From Cinclus cinclus (Eukaryota; Chordata; Aves; Passeriformes; Cinclidae): a stretch of DNA of 64,000 nucleotides. The stretch covers positions 9,978,334-10,042,333 of the forward strand of contig NC_085050.1 in NCBI RefSeq assembly GCF_963662255.1, given 5' to 3'. Shown here one piece after another: positions 50,814 through 64,000 of this stretch (positions are counted from its first letter, which is position 1; each line of letters starts with the position of its first letter). The notes under the pieces were generated by a model. The model was given only the letters and a program-made list of their open reading frames with translations. It did not search any database and was not told the origin of the DNA. The position numbers and the translations under genes were made by a program.

Positions 50814-53800
50814 TGATAATTGCTTGCAATCATAATTTTGGAGTTCTTGGCAAAACCAAAGGAGAGCAGAATGAATGGAATAAGAACTGTAGAAGTAAAA
50901 ATGAGATTAAATATAATCTTAGAAATTATGTATTCTTAAGGGTTTATGAAATTGATTTCTCTATCAGACAGGCACTTACCAGGTGAAAATGGCAGGCATG
51001 GAGGAAGGTTTTCCTCTATTCACTGATTAGACAGTGACCTACCAACAAGCAATGGAGTGGGCTAAGGAAAGGACAAATGTGATTTCAGGGAAGGTGTTTC
51101 TAGCAGAAACAAGGACATTTTACAAAATAATTGCAAAATTTTGTCTGAATACCTCATCTGTCTTGCTGTGCAGTTACCTCTTCCTTCTTTCCCTTCTCAT
51201 CACATTCACAGAAGACACAGCGTGCTTGTGGGAGAGACCCCAGGCTTGTTCCTCATGTGGAGCAAAGACTGATGGAGGATGTGCTTGTTCTGAGCAAAGA
51301 GGGGCAGAGCAACAACTGCAGAACAGCCTTGGCACCACAGGAAATGGGTATAGAATGACTGTGAGCAAGTTCTAGCTGGAAATAGGAGAGGGTTTCTACA
51401 GCCTGCAGGGGTGTGCTGCAGGGTTGCTCTCCAGGAGAAGAGCTGCAGCCAAGACTGATTCATTTCAGTGTAGAACTTCTTGCATCTATTATCTGTACTA
51501 TGTCATTTCCTTTAGCAGCAGGGATGAAATTCATGGTGCAGGGTGCTTTTTTTAGTATTCCTTTTATACTAAGAGTGTATGAGATGCTTCCGTTAGAGTA
51601 TTGTTTTAGTCTAAAATTTATTTGAATTCTAATTATTTTAAATATTGCCTTTTGACAAAAGGGTCAAATTCTGATATTTGGAAAAAGATAGTTTTAACAC
51701 ATATACAATTAGCTTCCAATTCTAATTATCATGCTCCAAAACAGATGTTAGGTCAGTTCAAAGAAGAAGTCATTAAAATATTTTGAAGAAGGACAAATGC
51801 TCATTTTGCTGATGCCTCTTTTTCCTTAGTCTCCTTCTTACAGATATCTGAACTGCTTTGGTTACTTTTTTTTCCTCAAAATTTTCAGGTTTATTATGAC
51901 ATCTGATTTGGGAAATATTTGCTTTAGGTACTGAAACCTCTTCAAGACACAAGGAAATAAAAACAGTCTTGGAATGGGTGGCACTAATCATGTATGGTAT
52001 TTCTAAATGCTTCCTTTAATGCACTTATCTATCGCTATGGATATAACTGATGATATTTTTAGAGATATTCTTTATATAAAAATACCAAGAATCCTTGACC
52101 AGTTTTCACACAAAGAGAAACACACTAACTACAGGAATGTTGTTCAGAATTGGAAAGGTTTTAAACCACTTTATATGCTAAAGCTCCTGAGAAGACTTTA
52201 CAAAGGACTGAGAGTTTACTGGATGATAGAGAGATTTTCGTTAGAAATAGCTATATTTAAATAATAAACCCTATCCAGGATTTACTTTTAAAAGAACAAA
52301 TGAAAAAAATATCAATATATATTTTAATATCAATATATTCATTGGTTATATCCGGAGTGCAGCCAGGAATTTATAAAAATGTTGGCAAAACATGGTGTTG
52401 TACAAACTTCAAAGTTCATGTGAGACCTCATAAGCAAGCAGAGCATGTGAGAAAACTGTTATTGATTTCCCAGTGACTAAATCCCAAAAGTGAACGGGGG
52501 AAAATTAAATATAGAGACCATTCTTTCTCTGAAGTGTACAAATAGTGCAACGTTCATTTGAAAACATGCAGTTCTTAATGCTCTATTTTTCATTATCTTC
52601 CTATTCTAGAATTTATTTATGAAGCAGCAACAAAAGCATGTGGCTCCTGGACAATCCTTGCTCTGGATGCTGGAACATATGGGGCAGGTTTGCTGTCTAA
52701 AGGATGAAAAAGTAGGGCAAATGGATCAGACCTTTACTTCTAAATGTAAAATCTTTAAAGTTCAGATTTTGCATGGAAACTCTTTAGCAAATATCCTAGA
52801 AGATGTCCTGCTTTAGACAATGCTTTAACACTTGTAAAGAGCTGAACTGTCTGACCAGCTCTGTTGTTAAAATGAGCAGTTAGACTTCTGAAATCCCAGA
52901 AATATTGTTTTACCTTCTGCTTAGATGTGGATACTCATTTGGGAGAACTTGTTGTTTCCCGGGTGCTGTGCATATCTACCTCAATGGAGGACCTAGAATA
53001 CGGTTTTTCATTGCAAAAATGTTGTTACCACAGATAATAGGGCATTATTGTAAATGTACTTGAAAGAGAATGGCATTAGGCATGATTTATTCTCAGTTTG
53101 TTTTTTGCCTTGTAGATAAGGAATAATTTTTAGCACAGCCTCTCGCAGACTCACATGCTCAGATTCTTAAGTGGCATTAGTCATAACTAATAACAGCAAC
53201 ACAAAAATCAAATTCTGAAGTGATATGTGAAGCCCATTTTGATGTTAGGCAGTAGGCAAAATGTTTATCTTACTCTTGCTCAATATAGAAAATTTATTTA
53301 AATTTAAATATTTAACTATTTAATTTTAATTTAATTTAATAAATTTATATTATTCTTTAAATTTATATTATTCTTGTAGATTTTAAAATAATAATAACTT
53401 TAAAATGTCTTTGTAATATATTTACTCCTATTGTGTTATGTATTTTTATTAAATAATTATTAGAATTATATTGAAATACACGAACTACTGTACAAAATAG
53501 AGGAAAACTTCTCATATTATGTAAGTCCAACAAAGCATAAGGTTGCTTAGTTAGTACATGGGACATTTTACCTAGATTTCAGAGATACCAAAGTATTTAA
53601 ACAAAAGCTGCCCCCAAATTCCTTTATCATTTTCTGTGTATATGTGTTCTTAACTAGTGAAGCCAGATGAAGCATGAACACATTTAATTAGGTAAATGCA
53701 TGTTATTTATTTATTAACCAACCCATTATGCTTCATATCTGCATAATAAAATAACTTTTCTTATTGACTGTAATTAGGATTTTAGTCAATTGTAACTTGT

Positions 53801-54879
53801 AAATTGTCTAGGAACTTATCAGGGATCTTGCTTTTGCTGTGGTTCTGGTTCAAATGTCTGAATGGCTGCACCTTTTCTACAGGTGGAATAGATGCTTTTC
53901 CAACATAGCTGGTGTGACAAAGGTGGGATGATTTTGTGGCATGAGGTGATTGGCAGCTGGGGAGGATTGTTTCAAATCCTGATTGACAGCTTTCCTGTGT
54001 GACTCTGAATAAATCATTTAACCAGGTATGGTCCTCCCACATGTGCTGTAAGTCAGTAATACCTCTTATCACACTGTGTGTGTCCATTAGACCTACTAAA
54101 AACATGTATTCCTATCTAGGAAGAGAATAAGAAGCATCTTCATGTCCAGGGCCTCCAGATGAAATCTCAAAGCATGAGATTAAAGGAAGATTAATCATTG
54201 AGGTATCCAAAGCAAAATCTCATAAATTAAGGTGAGCAATCATTACACAGACAAAGAGTCTGCTGAAAATAATGGGCATGTATAGATTTATTTGATTTTA
54301 TAGCTCAGTTATAGTTAAGTATAGCTCAGTCTATAGCTAAGCTGCTCAGGTGAGTAAGGATTTTTCATATAGATAACCATCTGCCTCCCAGTCACTCAGC
54401 TACACCCTTACACAACAATGATATAAAGACAACCCTTCCAGGACATGTGAATGCCTCCTGTCAAATTAAACACCATAATGATGCCCCTTATCTGGAAATG
54501 AAAACTAATAATAAATAGCAGCAAATATTTCAAGAATGCACGTTCCACATTACAACTTTGTTTCAATGAAACTTTAGGAGAAAGTTTTACCAACAGTAAA
54601 ACACAGAAATCGCACAGACTAGATTTATCCTTACCTGTGTCAAAAATAACAACTTAAAAGTTAATTAGAAAAAGGTTTCAGCCTTATTCATTAGAAACAA
54701 ACCAATTCTTAAGCATGATTAGAAGATCAGTTGCTAACTTTTAGTAGAAATAACTCAAAGCAGCTATTTTATGAAAGGTTAATAAATTCCAAACTTTCAT
54801 ATGTGGTCTATGAAAATATGAGCATGACCATCTTTATTCCAAAATGAAGTTTCTATTTCTCATTATTGTATCTGACAAG

Positions 54880-55285
54880 TTTTGGAAACACATCTCGTGC
54901 ATTCTCTGACATTTAATGTAAAACAATCACTGCCCTATTTTTCTGTTAGATTCCTTTTTTCATTCCTAATAGCTCATGCACTTATGGGCTCTTCTGACAG
55001 CTATTTTTTTTCAGCAGAGCTGCTCTCTCGTCTGACCACTGACATTAATTAATCAATTGATCAATAAGCCATTTGAAGCCCCCTTGGGAGCGCTGAAGTA
55101 GCCGTTGTCCCTCTCAGATTGCTGAACTAAACGATTGTGTTGTTGTTGTGTTGTAGTGGGGAGTGTTATGGAGCTCTCCTTACGATCGGAGTATGAAATC
55201 TAAAGCACACTGGAGAGCTATCAGTCGCTTTCCTACTGATGCAGAAAAGGTGATTTGCTTTTGAGAAACTGCTCCTTCTTGCAAA
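54880..55285. promoter_or_regulatory. Candidate long-range enhancer (conserved non-coding element)
   Basis: This block stands out from the desert by keeping about eight CpGs (ctcgtc, agcgct, gccgtt, aacgat, tacgatcgg, gtcgct) and by lacking simple repeats apart from a T run and a short TTG run. It carries a TGACAG (MEIS word) at 54995-55000. At 55044-55065 three overlapping perfect 10-bp palindromes, ATTAATTAAT, ATCAATTGAT and ATTGATCAAT, are dense in homeodomain and PBX-type TGAT words. In mammals a HOX/PBX/MEIS-bound enhancer downstream of HMX1 drives ear and lateral-face expression. This block is a positional candidate for the avian counterpart. Conservation is inferred, not measured. Confidence 0.45.
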
Positions 55286-56950
55286 TACATCTGTATGAGC
55301 TTAATTTAAGCATACCAACAGCTCAAGAGACCTCAGAGGGTGTGACATACACGTGTGGAGATGTAGGCACGTGAAAAAATGTGCCTACAGCCCCAGAACA
55401 ATGCTATGTACTTATTCCATGTCTCCTGGCCCAACCTTTATGGTGTAACAACCCTCAAAAAGGCTGCTCAAGGAAAAACAGGCTGGGCTGTTTTTTTGCT
55501 TTGAAGTTTTGATATGAGTTGCTGCTGTGTATAAATTGATTTAGCTCCACCGAGGTTCTCGCTCATCCTGCAGTGAATAATTTTGCCCTTATATTTTCTG
55601 AAGTACAATGCATATTCTTTTCCATTTAAGCAAAAATTCTACTTCTTATATAGAGAAAACATAGTTGCTATTTTCCTGCAAGAAGTGGTGGATGAGAGAT
55701 AAGTTCTTACTGTAAAGATCGAGACACAGCCAAGGATATGTTTGTGGCAGAAGCTCCAACAGGGACACAGAAACTTTGGAGATCCCAGATTAGAAATGAA
55801 ATTCAAGCATTATTTGGAATGGTGCTGTGCTACTCTTATGTTTTGAAATGTGGTGAAATTAATTTGAATTTTTTTTGCTTCTAAGAACAAACTGTTAGAT
55901 CTCCAAGCAGGCACAGAGTAGGAGAACAGCTCTATCTGGTTTGCTTTGGAAGTCTGGTGTGGATTATGTATGAATGGAGAAAAGACACATTTGGGAATCC
56001 CTGTCTTGTTCCTGGGTAACTTCAGAAATTCATGATATTGTGGCATTGTGTCACCAAGTGCCACTACTGACTTTGGCAGAATATAAAGAGCAGAACACTG
56101 AATATTTCAGTGTCTGGAATAGCAACAGATTCGGAGAAGACTGATCTTGCACTCAATGACAGTTTCCTGCTGCTTTTAAGGGAATAGAGATGGAACTGCA
56201 GGAAATTTAAAGAAACATTTTCCCATCAACCTGCAGATGAAACTGGGCCAAGGATAGAAGGTGCTCAGGTGGATTAGAGGACTAGGAAGTGTGAATAGCC
56301 ACTTATCCTTGGGTAGCTGATCTCCAGTTAAGTCTCTCCCATCTGTAAATAACAAGTGATTGAGGACCTGTGTCCTGGGACAGTACCACAGCAACTCTAA
56401 AATGAGGGGAAATTAACACTGAAATAAAGTAGTAGGAAGAAACCAGTTGTAGGCATTCCTGAAGGAGATCTGGAATCTCCAAGTAGCAAATCAGACCCAG
56501 GTAACCCCCCCCCAAAATGTAACATCATATACTCCCTCTGAGTGACAGAGGTATCTAGAAGCCTAGGTACTAATAATTGGAGAAATAATAAATAATATAA
56601 ATAATTGGAATTAAATAATTGGAGAATTTTTTTCTCTCCCTATTAGAAAGATCTTTGACAAAAAGTTTGTATACCAGGAACAATAAATAATATAATTTTC
56701 TACCAAAAGGGTAAAAAAAAAAAGGAGGTTGAATGTTTCTTAACAGCCAGAGAACTTGGCTTTGAGTTCTCCCTCCTGGGAACAGTGCAACTACAGCATT
56801 GGTATTTCAGTCAAAGGTAAAATCCACCTCTACTGCCTGGTTTTCATCTGACTAAAAATGAAAGAAAAATGTTGGGCAGGGTTTATCTAAGTCATGCAAA
56901 ATCTTAAATTTTTGTTGTTTTATCTGTATGTTTTAAACATAAAGTATGTC

Positions 56951-56986
56951 TATAGGTAGTATAGGCAGTATAGGTAGTATAGGTAG
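56951..56986. repeat. TATAGGTAG x4 tandem
   Basis: Four 9-bp units start at 56951, 56960, 56969 and 56978; the second has TATAGGCAG. It is a short young minisatellite with no associated gene. Confidence 0.9.
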
Positions 56987-57929
56987 GTTCATAGCAAGGC
57001 TGAAATTCAGACTCTCTCTTTGCCTTCACTAATTCCTGTGTGCCAATTAGGAGTGCTCTGTGTTCCCACAAAGCACAGGAAGCTGAGATGTGTGACAATG
57101 ACCTCAAGAGAAGCTCAGCCTGAAGAAAATATTTCTGTACTTGCAGTGCCTTTATTTAGACATATCCTGTAAAAAAAACCCCCACAAATGAGCCCTTAAA
57201 AATTCAGACTGCGAGGACATTTAGTGATCCTTCAGTTATAAGTACTGTTTCCACCTGCAAAAAATAATATTGGTCAGAAGGACAGATAATAAATATCATC
57301 AGGAAGCAATGTCTGGACCTCTTGCAGAAATCACATTTGTGTCCTCTGCTGACCTTTGCAAATACATGTGTGCAAATTGACTGTATGTATTCTTTAAAAT
57401 CAATAGTACTAACTGATAATACAGAAATGTGAGACTAATGGATGAAGAATTAAAATGCCAAACCAAGGGGTTAAAATTCATATTAATATGGACAGCTAAG
57501 GCCAAGTCATACTGCAGATTTGAGGGCAGCAGGTCACTTTGACAGCTTGTCCATACTTAATGGAAGTTTATTGACCCAACTGTGTGAAACCACAGTGAAT
57601 ATTGCATACCACTTTGTCACATGGAAAAGCCGCATTTATGGATTTCTGTGTCATCAGCAGGACTGAAAAATCTTTTTTCCATCTCTTCTTTTTTCTTTTT
57701 TCAGATGAACATGGTGCCTTCATAAATTTCTACTACAAGTGTATCAGTTTATTTTGTAGTCTTAGACATCTGGAGTTCTTCTCGTTTTAAAGAGGCCCAG
57801 ATCATGGGACCCTCTCTGCAGGGCCTTGCAGAAATAAAATCAGCAAGGAGTTGAGCCAGTGCAATACAAAATACTGTTCCAAGCACTGTCCAGGTAAACT
57901 TTCCATTGTCCTATTTCACACCACCAATA

Positions 57930-58150
57930 TATTATTTGGCTGCATTTAGTGCTTGTGCACACAGCAGTTCATCATTTTTTTGTGCATTAACACCCTTGTG
58001 CTTGGCGATACATTAAACACTAGTGCTGGTTCATCTCTGCTGGTGAATTTTCATTGTAAATTGAGAACAGGAACAGGTGACATACAGTGATTTGATATTA
58101 ATTTCACAATCAGCTTCCACGGTTCGTACATGTTGCATGAATGTAGCTTA
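57930..58150. promoter_or_regulatory. Weak candidate conserved non-coding element
   Basis: The stretch is free of simple repeats and keeps a few CpGs (ggcgatac, cacggttcgtac). It has several homeodomain-like words (GCATTAACA, ACATTAAAC, GATATTAATTTC). It could be regulatory or ordinary sequence; the evidence is texture only. Confidence 0.2.
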
Positions 58151-60851
58151 AGAAAAACTCTTTGGTATCAATAATTATGAAAAAAACAGACAGGAATGCT
58201 TTGACTTTCTGTACAATTTGGATCAAGATTAGTCTATTTGACACATTATTACAGAATCAGTCTGAAGTATAGAAACTTATATTTTAACTCTACCAACTTA
58301 TCTCCTGATTCACTGAAAACGGTTGAAATCTGGAATTACTGATGTGATCTTCTTTTAATATTTTCAGCTATTAGACCAGCCAAAATAAGAAAATTTAAAT
58401 AGCTGTAAGCTGTAACAAGCTGTAATAGCTTGTTAAATATCAAGAGAATGAGTGAAGACACTTAAATGTTGCATTTAAGTTTTATAGCCCACAAGTTTAG
58501 CTTAAATTATTTTGAAAAATCTATTTTGAGTAACTTATTATTTTTTTATATATCGTAATTCTGAAAGACAATTAAATGCTTCCAATTTTCCGTGTTCAAA
58601 ATTGGATTGCATTCCTGAAAATAAAGTCAAATGAAAACATTTTTGTTTCATTTACAAAAAATATTTTTGGTAAAGAACTCTCCCACAGAATATTTTTCCC
58701 ATTCTTTATTTGCAAGAATTTATAAAGTGTTCTGAATTCCCACATTTGGTTGGCAAAGGTTGCACATGTATGGGGGTGCATGGAACTGAAGCAGTTTTTA
58801 ATTTAGGGGAATTAGCCTCAGTAGGACAAGGCTCTGCTCACTTCGACAGCTGCAAATACTGGCACACACTGAGGTAAACATGTTTAAATTACATAATTTC
58901 CAGACCACTGATTTTTTTGCAACTAACTCCAGGGCAGTTCCCTTGAAAGAAAAATTCAAGGACAGATTTGTGATGCAACATTATTGTATCCATTTAAAAA
59001 TTCCAGAAACATTCTGCTCTGGCTCTGTATTAAACATATTGTCCTAATATGTGATACATGCAAGTCTTCTGCTCCCTCCAACTGGACAGAACAGCAGCAG
59101 GCACTAATAGCCTGGACTAACAATAGATGCATTTTCTTTGAATTTCACATGTTTGTTTGTGGCTTTTTTTTGTCTACCAGAAATTATCTGATCTTTTCTG
59201 GGTGGTTTATTTCTCTTTCATTTTCTGGCCTGACACAGAATAAAATCACGAGTCAGTGCAGAAACCATTAATCTGCTGTATTAACAAGCTCACAAAGTGG
59301 CAAAGAAGTTAAAGATTTTTATCAACTTAAACATAACGTCAAATCCTGACATTTCCATGTTTTCAAAACGGTGTTGATCTACACATGTGCTCTCCTTGCT
59401 TCCTTCCCAGCTGTCTCCTCCAAATGGGTGAAGCAGCTGAGGAACAAAGGAGGATTATCTTAGGGCCAGTTCCCTGTAGTCTCAGTTTTCTTGGAAGGCA
59501 TCTTCCTTTTGGGTAGTCCTACAGAAACAAGTCGTGTTGATTGAAGAGGAAGCAATATCCTAATTGAGTGAAGGCGTTGGGCTGGTGAGGTATTTGCAAG
59601 GAATGCTTCTCAACTAATTGTTTAGAGTAGTCAATGTAGAAGAAATGTTGGTGGTCAGTGAGGTGGAAAATAGGATAGGAAAGGACAAAAGGATTTTTAA
59701 ATTCAAAATTTAGGCAGTACAGAAAGACACATTCTCGGGTTAATAGCTGACATTATTATTCCCATTGTACCGTAGGTTTCTTAAAAAATAAAAAAGAAAT
59801 CTAGCACAGAAGCATCTTCCAACACAACTGTGACCCCTGCCCCAGAAGGTTTTAAGAGATGAAATGGGAATTGTGGATATGTTTGTCTTTGATTACTTCT
59901 GATATCTTGAAGTTTAAGTGATAGCTCTGCATGTAAAAACATATATTTATCTGCAAATAAAATGTCAGATTAAAGGGAGGAGAAACACATTAGGTTTCCT
60001 TAGGTGGTTAAATCCACTTCCTAGTTCAAGTATGGGAACACAAACAATTTTGGAGCTTATTTCACCTGCAGCATTTTCAGAACATGGCATGGTAGCTTCA
60101 CTCTCCTTCCACAATATTCCAGTTTGCCATGGAATGCCATGTGCTCATCTTTTAAAAGCATGAATCAGTTGCAGTCTCCTGACTGAAAGAGGAGTAACTC
60201 AGAGGCTGGTGCTGGTGCTAGGCTTACCAGTGAACATCCAGAAATGAGAAGGGATGTGGACCTCTCCCTCCTATGCTAGGTCACTGAGCAATCTTCTCAT
60301 GAAAGAGACATTTTAGGAGGCAGCAAGGCAGGAGTATTTCTGGGGCAAGAACAAGAATCCAAGGCTCTACTTGTCCTCCATAACTTCATGTGTTGTGAGT
60401 AGAGGCAGCATTAGCTCAAGCTGATATTAGGTTAAGAGGTTTTATAAGGCAATTAATTATCTAATATGTCGAGAGGTCATTCTTTTGTGTCTCACCAGTG
60501 CTGCTTTTAGTGCTTGGCTGCAGCAGAAACACCAATGAGATAACGAAAAAAGAATTGAAGGAATTGCACCTCTTGCCCTCTAAGAAATTATCCTAATCTT
60601 CCAGGAGACCATCTTTGCTTCAGAAGGTGAGTACTATAATGAACTTACATTGAGTGATAAAACATTATGGGACTCCTTTAAGTGAAGAACTTTTATTCTC
60701 CCACTTCTGGTGTTTTACCAAATATTATCTTATTTAAAGAAAGATTTAGCAAAAAAATGCAAGATGCACTTCTAAGTGCCACAGAAGAAATGGGGAATAA
60801 TGGAAAAATTTTGGAGTCCTGAATAAAATGAAACACTAATTTCAGTACTTT

Positions 60852-60868
60852 CCCCCCCCCCCCCCCCC
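60852..60868. repeat. C17 homopolymer run
   Basis: Seventeen consecutive C in an AT-rich setting. The length is unreliable in any assembly. Confidence 0.85.
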
Positions 60869-61569
60869 ATCATCTCTGTTACTGCTGAAGAGGAAAACAC
60901 CAATGGCAATAGTTAGACAAAAGCTGCCCTTGTGGAGGCTTATGTTGTCTAATGTTTCTTGCCAAGAGGACATTTCCAGGCCCATTTTCAGATTGTAGAG
61001 CCTGTCAAAACAGTCTGAATAATTCCCCAAAGTCTCATCATTTCCCTGTAAGTGTCATGACAGCTCTGATAGATGCCTTCATTTCCATATAATAGTCAAA
61101 AAGGCAAGAACACTTTTTATTTATTCTCAATAAGAATAAGATTTTCAAAAGTCTTTGGTGTTCTGAAACTGCTCCAATTAAATTCAATATGTTTTCTGAC
61201 TAGCTTAAAAGGGAAAAAGAAGTCAGGGCCATGTAGAGCACTTCAGAAAATCCTACACTTCTTTTTCATGTATTATTCAATCCCTTTATGTGCTTATGCA
61301 AGCTCAAAGGGTGCAATACAAAATGCTCATATCCACACCCTCGTCAAAGAGTACTTAACAGCTAACAACCCTCTGCCAAAAAAATCTGAACTATGGCTTA
61401 ATTTAAGAACCATTCAATTTTGTCATATTTCCTTATGGTAATTTTTAACAACAGTGAATCACTACTGACAAATACCCCTTTAACAATGGTATATTAATTG
61501 AATTAAGATGGAGAATAAAGGAAGCACTACAGGCAGTTAAGTGTGGGAAAGCATGTTCTACACTGAATA

Positions 61570-61850
61570 ATTAATTTTCATTTTAAGATAAAAATGTTGC
61601 CCATTGATTTACAACCCCTTCTGGCTATAAAGCCTTTTGGTGGAAACCTGATTCTTAATTATTGTCACAGGAATGCAAAGCTTGCCAAAAAGCTATTTCC
61701 ATCATGATGATCAGCCTTAACTGCTCGGAGCAATTTTTGTGCCATACTTAACAGCTGCTTCATCATTTGTTATCTTTTCAATTAAGCACTCTATTCCTGC
61801 ATGGCTCATAATCTCCACAGAAGAAAGAAACACACATGCAAACACACATG
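61570..61850. promoter_or_regulatory. Candidate conserved non-coding element
   Basis: The block holds GTTGCCCATTGATTTAC, TTCTTAATTATTGTCACAGG, a CATCATGATGATCAG dyad and CAATTAAGCAC. This is a run of homeodomain- and PBX-like words with no simple repeats, the texture typical of deeply conserved enhancers beside developmental genes. Conservation has not been tested. Confidence 0.3.
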
Positions 61851-64000
61851 TGCTTACATACACGTGTATGCTCTCCTAAGCACAAGCCCTCAGCAGCAGC
61901 CTGTCTCATTTTTCCTGTATTAAGCAAAGAGTTTAAGCATTTCTATGAAATGCTAGTGGGATATTTGCAGATACTGTGAAAATAACACAGAAGGCTTCAG
62001 AGCATCACATCAGCATTTTCAGTTTATATAGTTCTATTATCCACTATTTTTGTCTGCTAAATTTACTCCTTTCAGTGACAGAACTGAAAATAGACAGATT
62101 ACTCCATTAAAAAGTAAGCAGAAACATGCCTTTCCTTAAAAACACCATAGTCATGCATTTATTATACTGAAACTAGATGTTAATAAATTAATGTTCCTTC
62201 CTTGATATAGACTTAATATTCCTCATGTAGCTATTTTATTTGGAGATTTATTTTGTAAGATCAAATGTTTTTTTTTAGTTTAGTAGAAAGTAAAGAGGGA
62301 GGGATGTAAGGTGCTTCTTCCTCCTACAAAATGAGAAGGGAAAACAAATGAGGAAATTTGTCTTCTGCATCCAATGACCCTAATTGCCAGTATGACAGTA
62401 TCTCCTGCAAGTATTTTAGTTCTGCACACAGAAACGCACACAAGAAAATTTGCTGGTTCATTGGTTTACGATGTAAATCAATTCAAACTTAATTTGAGAT
62501 ACTTCATTTAGGCTCCTTGTTTGAACCAGTGATCTGTGGCAAATCTTGTTTGTGCAAAAGCAGAAACACAAGTTAATAGATATAGAGTGCCAAATTATGT
62601 GGCCAGGCCAACCACATGAACAAAGTTTTTACCTGCAGGTTTGACTAGTAAACAAGAATGTTTGTAGGAAGTTATCTTGACATGGTATGTAAACATTATT
62701 TGCTGTCAAGTGAAAACATGAATGTGTCTTTGAAAATTTGCTAAAGTATGAGATGGGTGCATCTGTGAAATAACTGCTATCCAAGTGCAATTTGGAAGCT
62801 TTTCAGAGGATATTTATTTATTACCAGCAGAAAATGGTATTTTATGATAAGATAACATAAACAACCGTTCTCCATTAGAAACCTGATCTACCAGTGAAGC
62901 ATATGCTTGGCTCTATTGCTGGAATTCAGTTATGTGTTGGTTTGAAATTTAAATTTTTTTAGGAAGGATTTTATATTGTACATGTACTTTTTAAGGTTAA
63001 AATACAGTCATCAGATTTATTTGGGCAGGGCAAGAGGGAATGGAACAGGAAAATTCCAATGCTTTTGCATATATTACATAACTGAAGCTCCTTCTTTCCT
63101 ATTACAATGATGATAGCCTAAACACAAAAGCATTTCTATTGTATTTTTAGGTTTTAAAGCTCCAGATGGAAAAATGAGCCTTTTGAGCTAGGCAGTTTAA
63201 AAACACAGAGCTTCACCAAAATCTGAACTCTACTTCTAACCATGTAGACACCCTTGTTCATTTTTATTTTAACATCATCAGCCTGTACTCAGATAGAAAT
63301 ATATTTTCTCCAGCCCTTCTGATGATTCCCTATACAGGGATACCAGCTGTGCCTGAAAGCTCCGAGTTTCTCCAGTACAAATTCAAACCAGACATACCTA
63401 AAGAATTTTCCTTCAGCTTACTTAACCTAAATAATTAATCAGGGAACACTCTGTCTCTGGGACAAGCTAACCAGGCTCGTCCCCCAAATTCTGTCTGGGC
63501 ATATTCTCTGTTCTGCCCTGCCAGCTTGTTGCTCTTCAGACATGCTCCTCTGCCTGTTAAATAGAAGAGCTTTCCTCATTCTTTAGGATAACTGACAAGA
63601 GATATCTCAAATTGTGCTCTTGGTACTCTGTTCAGAAGAAAATTTTTCCATTGTCACTCGTTTTTTGGTGATTTTATATTAATCTCCAGCTCTGAAACTG
63701 ATTGCTATGATCACCTGTAGTCCTGTCCTAAAATTTCAATTTGCTTTTGATTCTTTCAGAATTGGTTCCAAAATGCACCCTTCTTTAAAGAGTTCAGTGT
63801 TATTATCCTGCAAAAGATAGCAAATTGCATGTAAATTATTTATGGAACACAGGGCTAAATAAAACATTCTTATTGATTTTTTTCAAAGATGAATCTATTC
63901 ATATTTGGGCCACAGATGACTCAATCATATAAAGTATTTGTATGTGTGACATGGGCTGCTGTAAGCAATTAAAAAAAAAAAGAAAAGGTTTTGTTTAGAG

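Larger units (their letters stand above)
40883..54879. other. Gene desert, part 3
   Basis: AT-rich, CpG-poor sequence with short chance frames on both strands. Noted elements are a CA repeat at 45231-45270, an old repeat copy at 46868-46936, an octamer ATTTGCAT at 46767-46774, a long palindrome at 50782-50813 and a very AT-rich section at 53280-53480. Slightly GC-richer sequence around 43980-44900 has open frames but no domain or splice structure that I recognise. Confidence 0.5.
55286..64000. other. Gene desert, part 4, to the window end
   Basis: AT-rich non-coding sequence with no gene that I can support. It includes a 9-bp tandem at 56951-56986, a C17 run at 60852-60868 and two blocks (57930-58150 and 61570-61850) that look less degenerate than their surroundings. 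The last kilobases are plain AT-rich sequence, and no exon of a next gene is visible before the window ends. Confidence 0.5.

Overview
The window is vertebrate nuclear DNA, almost certainly from a bird. It carries the linked homeobox pair HMX1 (called GH6 in chicken) and SOHo (sensory organ homeobox, the counterpart of zebrafish hmx4), and the flank holds fragments of CR1, the dominant retroposon of birds and other sauropsids. Mammals keep HMX1 but lack SOHo. There are no operons, rRNA or tRNA genes, CRISPR arrays or viral genes that I can support. All calls were made by reading; no database search was run.

Layout. 1-2230 is the HMX1 5' flank and CpG-rich promoter, with a striking 9-bp TAAT-rich tandem array, two CCAAT boxes, an ACAC/ACGG repeat and a TATA-like box. 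HMX1 is on the + strand in two exons (2231-2492 and 4195-4766; 277 aa) with a poly(A) signal at 4912. 4.9-13.5 kb is the intergenic spacer, which holds a duplicated 28-bp module, a candidate enhancer around 7.9-8.6 kb, a 570-bp polypyrimidine microsatellite, a triplicated 27-bp unit and a CCTT array. SOHo is on the + strand in two exons (13527-13740 and 14553-15136; 265 aa), with four 15-bp repeats just before its start codon and a hexanucleotide minisatellite in its intron. From about 16.1 to 17.6 kb the flank is still CpG-bearing. From about 17.7 kb to the end lies an AT-rich, CpG-poor gene desert with CR1 pieces, older repeats, low-complexity tracts and a few blocks that look conserved, the best at about 54.88-55.29 kb.

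How it works together. HMX1 and SOHo are head-to-tail tandem duplicates encoding Q50 homeodomain transcription factors with N-terminal eh1-like (Groucho-type) motifs. In chick they are co-expressed in nasal retina, otic and sensory tissue and help set retinotectal position. The desert downstream lies on the side where mammalian HMX1 has its long-range craniofacial/ear enhancer, so it is the natural place for shared regulatory elements.

The most notable observation is that the two homeoboxes share 132 of 134 nucleotides (4395-4528 versus 14756-14889), including almost every silent site, with abrupt divergence on both sides. That is the signature expected of interlocus gene conversion.
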